This document shows, piece after piece, positions 6,160 through 6,997 of a stretch of 6,997 nucleotides of DNA. Below the pieces are notes generated by a model. The model made no database searches. It worked only from the letters and a program-made list of their open reading frames with translations, and was not told where the DNA came from. Location of the stretch: contig PMMN01000103.1 in the NCBI GenBank assembly GCA_003162235.1, positions 1 through 6,997 on the forward strand. The letters are read 5' to 3'. Position 1 is the first letter of the stretch; every line of letters starts with the position of its first letter. The translations under genes and the position numbers were made by a program. This DNA comes from Actinomycetota bacterium. Its GTDB lineage: Bacteria; Actinomycetota; Thermoleophilia; Gaiellales; Gaiellaceae.

Positions 6160-6516
6160 ATGGAACTAAACGGGGCACGTTCGAACCCTCGAGCCGGGGT
6201 TGAGCTTTCTAGGGTCGGTGCACTCCACGACGAGTTACTCCGCAAAGCCCAGGCCAATCCTCGCAAACCTCGGCCTGTTCCCGCCAAGGTGAGCCCAGTA
6301 CTCGAGACCGTAACGCTGGTGCTCGAGCGAGCCGGCGAGCCGATGCGGGCGCGCGAGATTCACGCAGCGGCTTGCGAGCTCGTCGGTGAGCCACTGCTCT
6401 GGGAATCTGTAAAGGCAGCGCTCTCGGCAGACGTGGCAAGCGAGCATTCGCGCTTCCGAAGGGTGCGCCATGGCGTCTACCAGATCGCGAGAGACGTCAA
6501 GCGCTGCACCAGTTGA
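6160..6516 (+). CDS. Small HARE-HTH-like winged-helix protein
   Basis: The product is 118 residues. The N-terminus (1-45) is a basic and polar region with a short predicted helix (RVGALHDELLRKAQ) and a Pro/Lys/Arg-rich linker. The C-terminal domain (about 46-110) has the pattern of a HARE-HTH winged helix: a helix VLETVTLVLERAG, the turn EPMRAREIHAAACEL, the motif W-E-S-V-K-A-A-L and a wing RFRRVRHGVYQIA. HARE-HTH domains occur in RNA polymerase delta, ASXL proteins and restriction-modification or DNA-repair proteins, and are thought to bind DNA or link DNA to effectors. Here the domain stands alone with no catalytic partner. The start is ATG 6160, with GAGG 7 nt upstream. A structured leader precedes it, and a decayed paralogue lies at 417-560. 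Family assignment is from motif memory; DNA binding is inferred. Confidence 0.72.
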   Translation: MELNGARSNPRAGVELSRVGALHDELLRKAQANPRKPRPVPAKVSPVLETVTLVLERAGEPMRAREIHAAACELVGEPLLWESVKAALSADVASEHSRFRRVRHGVYQIARDVKRCTS

Positions 6517-6536
6517 GCCGCCTTCCTTGCCCATCC

Positions 6537-6578
6537 AGACCATCTGCCGTCAGGCGTAAGCACGCTCGCCCAGCCGAC
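6537..6578. repeat. Dispersed 42-bp intergenic repeat, copy B
   Basis: This is the second copy of the element at 3716-3757, in the same orientation, with 34 of 42 identical bases. It starts 20 nt after the stop of the HTH gene. On the minus strand both copies read in one frame as VG.ASVL..D.RWS, so the repeat might derive from coding DNA, although neither copy sits in a convincing gene. The rest of the spacer, 6579-6703, shows nothing I can support. Confidence 0.6.
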
Positions 6579-6703
6579 GGTGAGGGATGAATCACTGGCG
6601 ATCCGGGGAGCATTACGGCGTGAGGCGTCACCGGCTTGGTGCTGGAGGCACGATTGCGACCCCATTCCTCGAACTACGGATTCGGGGCCGATAGGCTTTC
6701 CGT

Positions 6704-6997
6704 GTGACAAGACCACCGCTGGACCCGGCGCGAGGTGCGGAAGCGGCCAGGAAACTCAAGTCCTTGGGCGTCAAGGGCATCCTCATCAAAGCTGCAGAGC
6801 TTGGTTACATCACGCAGGTGACGTGCAGGATGCCCGAGTGCTTCTGTCCCCAAGAGCTGGGCGGTGCTTGTTACTTCGAACCGGTCACTGACGAACTCAG
6901 CGACTGGATGCCGACCCACGAGCATTTCCCACGCTCAAAGCGAGACGGGGGCCATAGAAGTGTCGACAACGCGTTCCTTGCCCACCGCCTCTGCAAC
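6704..6997 (+). CDS. Cys-rich HNH-nuclease-like protein (partial, runs off right edge)
   Basis: A plus-strand frame opens with GTG at 6704 and is still open at the window edge (98 codons). An in-frame TAG at 6692 leaves this as the first available start; the ribosome site is weak (ATAGG, 8 nt upstream). Residues 1-35 look helical and basic (AARKLKSLGVKGILIKAAELG). A cysteine cluster follows (C41, C46, C48, C56) that could bind zinc. Residues 70-98 carry the pattern H72-E-H74-F-P, then GG, D-N89 and A-H94-R-L-C-N, which matches the His-Asn-His layout of HNH (His-Me finger) endonucleases. Cleavage of DNA is inferred from this motif; the C-terminus is not seen. It follows the small HTH gene on the same strand after about 190 nt, so co-transcription is uncertain. 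Neighbourhood association with the HTH protein is plausible but unproven. Confidence 0.75.
   Translation, partial: MTRPPLDPARGAEAARKLKSLGVKGILIKAAELGYITQVTCRMPECFCPQELGGACYFEPVTDELSDWMPTHEHFPRSKRDGGHRSVDNAFLAHRLCN

Noticed and set aside
6180..6210. tRNA T-arm-like string with TTCGAACCC
   Set aside because: It lies inside the HTH coding frame, and there is no matching acceptor stem, D-arm or anticodon arm.
5486..6287. Overlapping open frames of 227 codons (plus) and 240 codons (minus) across the propeller end and the spacer
   Set aside because: They are shadows of the propeller gene in other frames, with Arg-rich compositions and no domain. The spacer is better described as a structured leader.

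Overview
The window is GC-rich DNA with strong G/C bias at third codon positions and actinobacterial-type genes. These include an MMPL-type RND exporter, a secreted or lipid-anchored double beta-propeller protein, and a small HARE-HTH-like protein. The best guess is an actinomycete-lineage soil bacterium, possibly Thermoleophilia/Solirubrobacterales-like. That placement is an inference from protein style only; no rRNA, tRNA or taxonomic marker gene is present.

Layout, left to right. (1) Positions 1-167, minus strand: the 5' end of a membrane-anchored or exported protein that runs off the left edge. (2) Positions 417-560, plus strand: a broken fragment of a winged-helix (HARE-HTH-like) gene with an internal TAG. 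It is a paralogue of the intact gene at 6160-6516. The rest of 168-761 holds only a small hairpin. (3) Positions 762-2933, minus strand: a full-length MMPL transporter with a clear Shine-Dalgarno sequence that fixes its start. (4) A divergent spacer of about 210 bp, then at 3144-3665 a small plus-strand beta-rich protein with two cysteines and no visible signal peptide. (5) A spacer at 3666-3845 with a hairpin, copy A of a dispersed 42-bp repeat and a good sigma70-like promoter. (6) Positions 3846-5873: a 675-residue exported protein joining seven RCC1 repeats, each with its own cysteine pair, to a TolB/PD40 propeller through a Thr-rich linker. (7) Positions 5874-6159: a terminator-like hairpin, then a strongly structured leader with nested and mutually exclusive stems. 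(8) Positions 6160-6516: the intact small HARE-HTH-like gene. (9) A spacer with copy B of the 42-bp repeat. (10) From 6704 to the right edge: a Cys-rich protein with an HNH-nuclease-like motif, incomplete.

The genes do not form one obvious operon. The cell-envelope genes (MMPL exporter, beta-rich protein, double propeller, left-edge membrane protein) look like ordinary single-gene units. The right end, with its structured leader, small HTH protein, intergenic repeat and HNH-like protein, looks like accessory DNA. The HTH fragment at 417-560 suggests that this HTH gene family is duplicated and decays locally. No CRISPR array, tRNA, rRNA, insertion sequence or recognised defence system is visible. 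The best leads are the degenerate HTH paralogue, the structured leader, the dispersed repeat and the two-propeller fusion.
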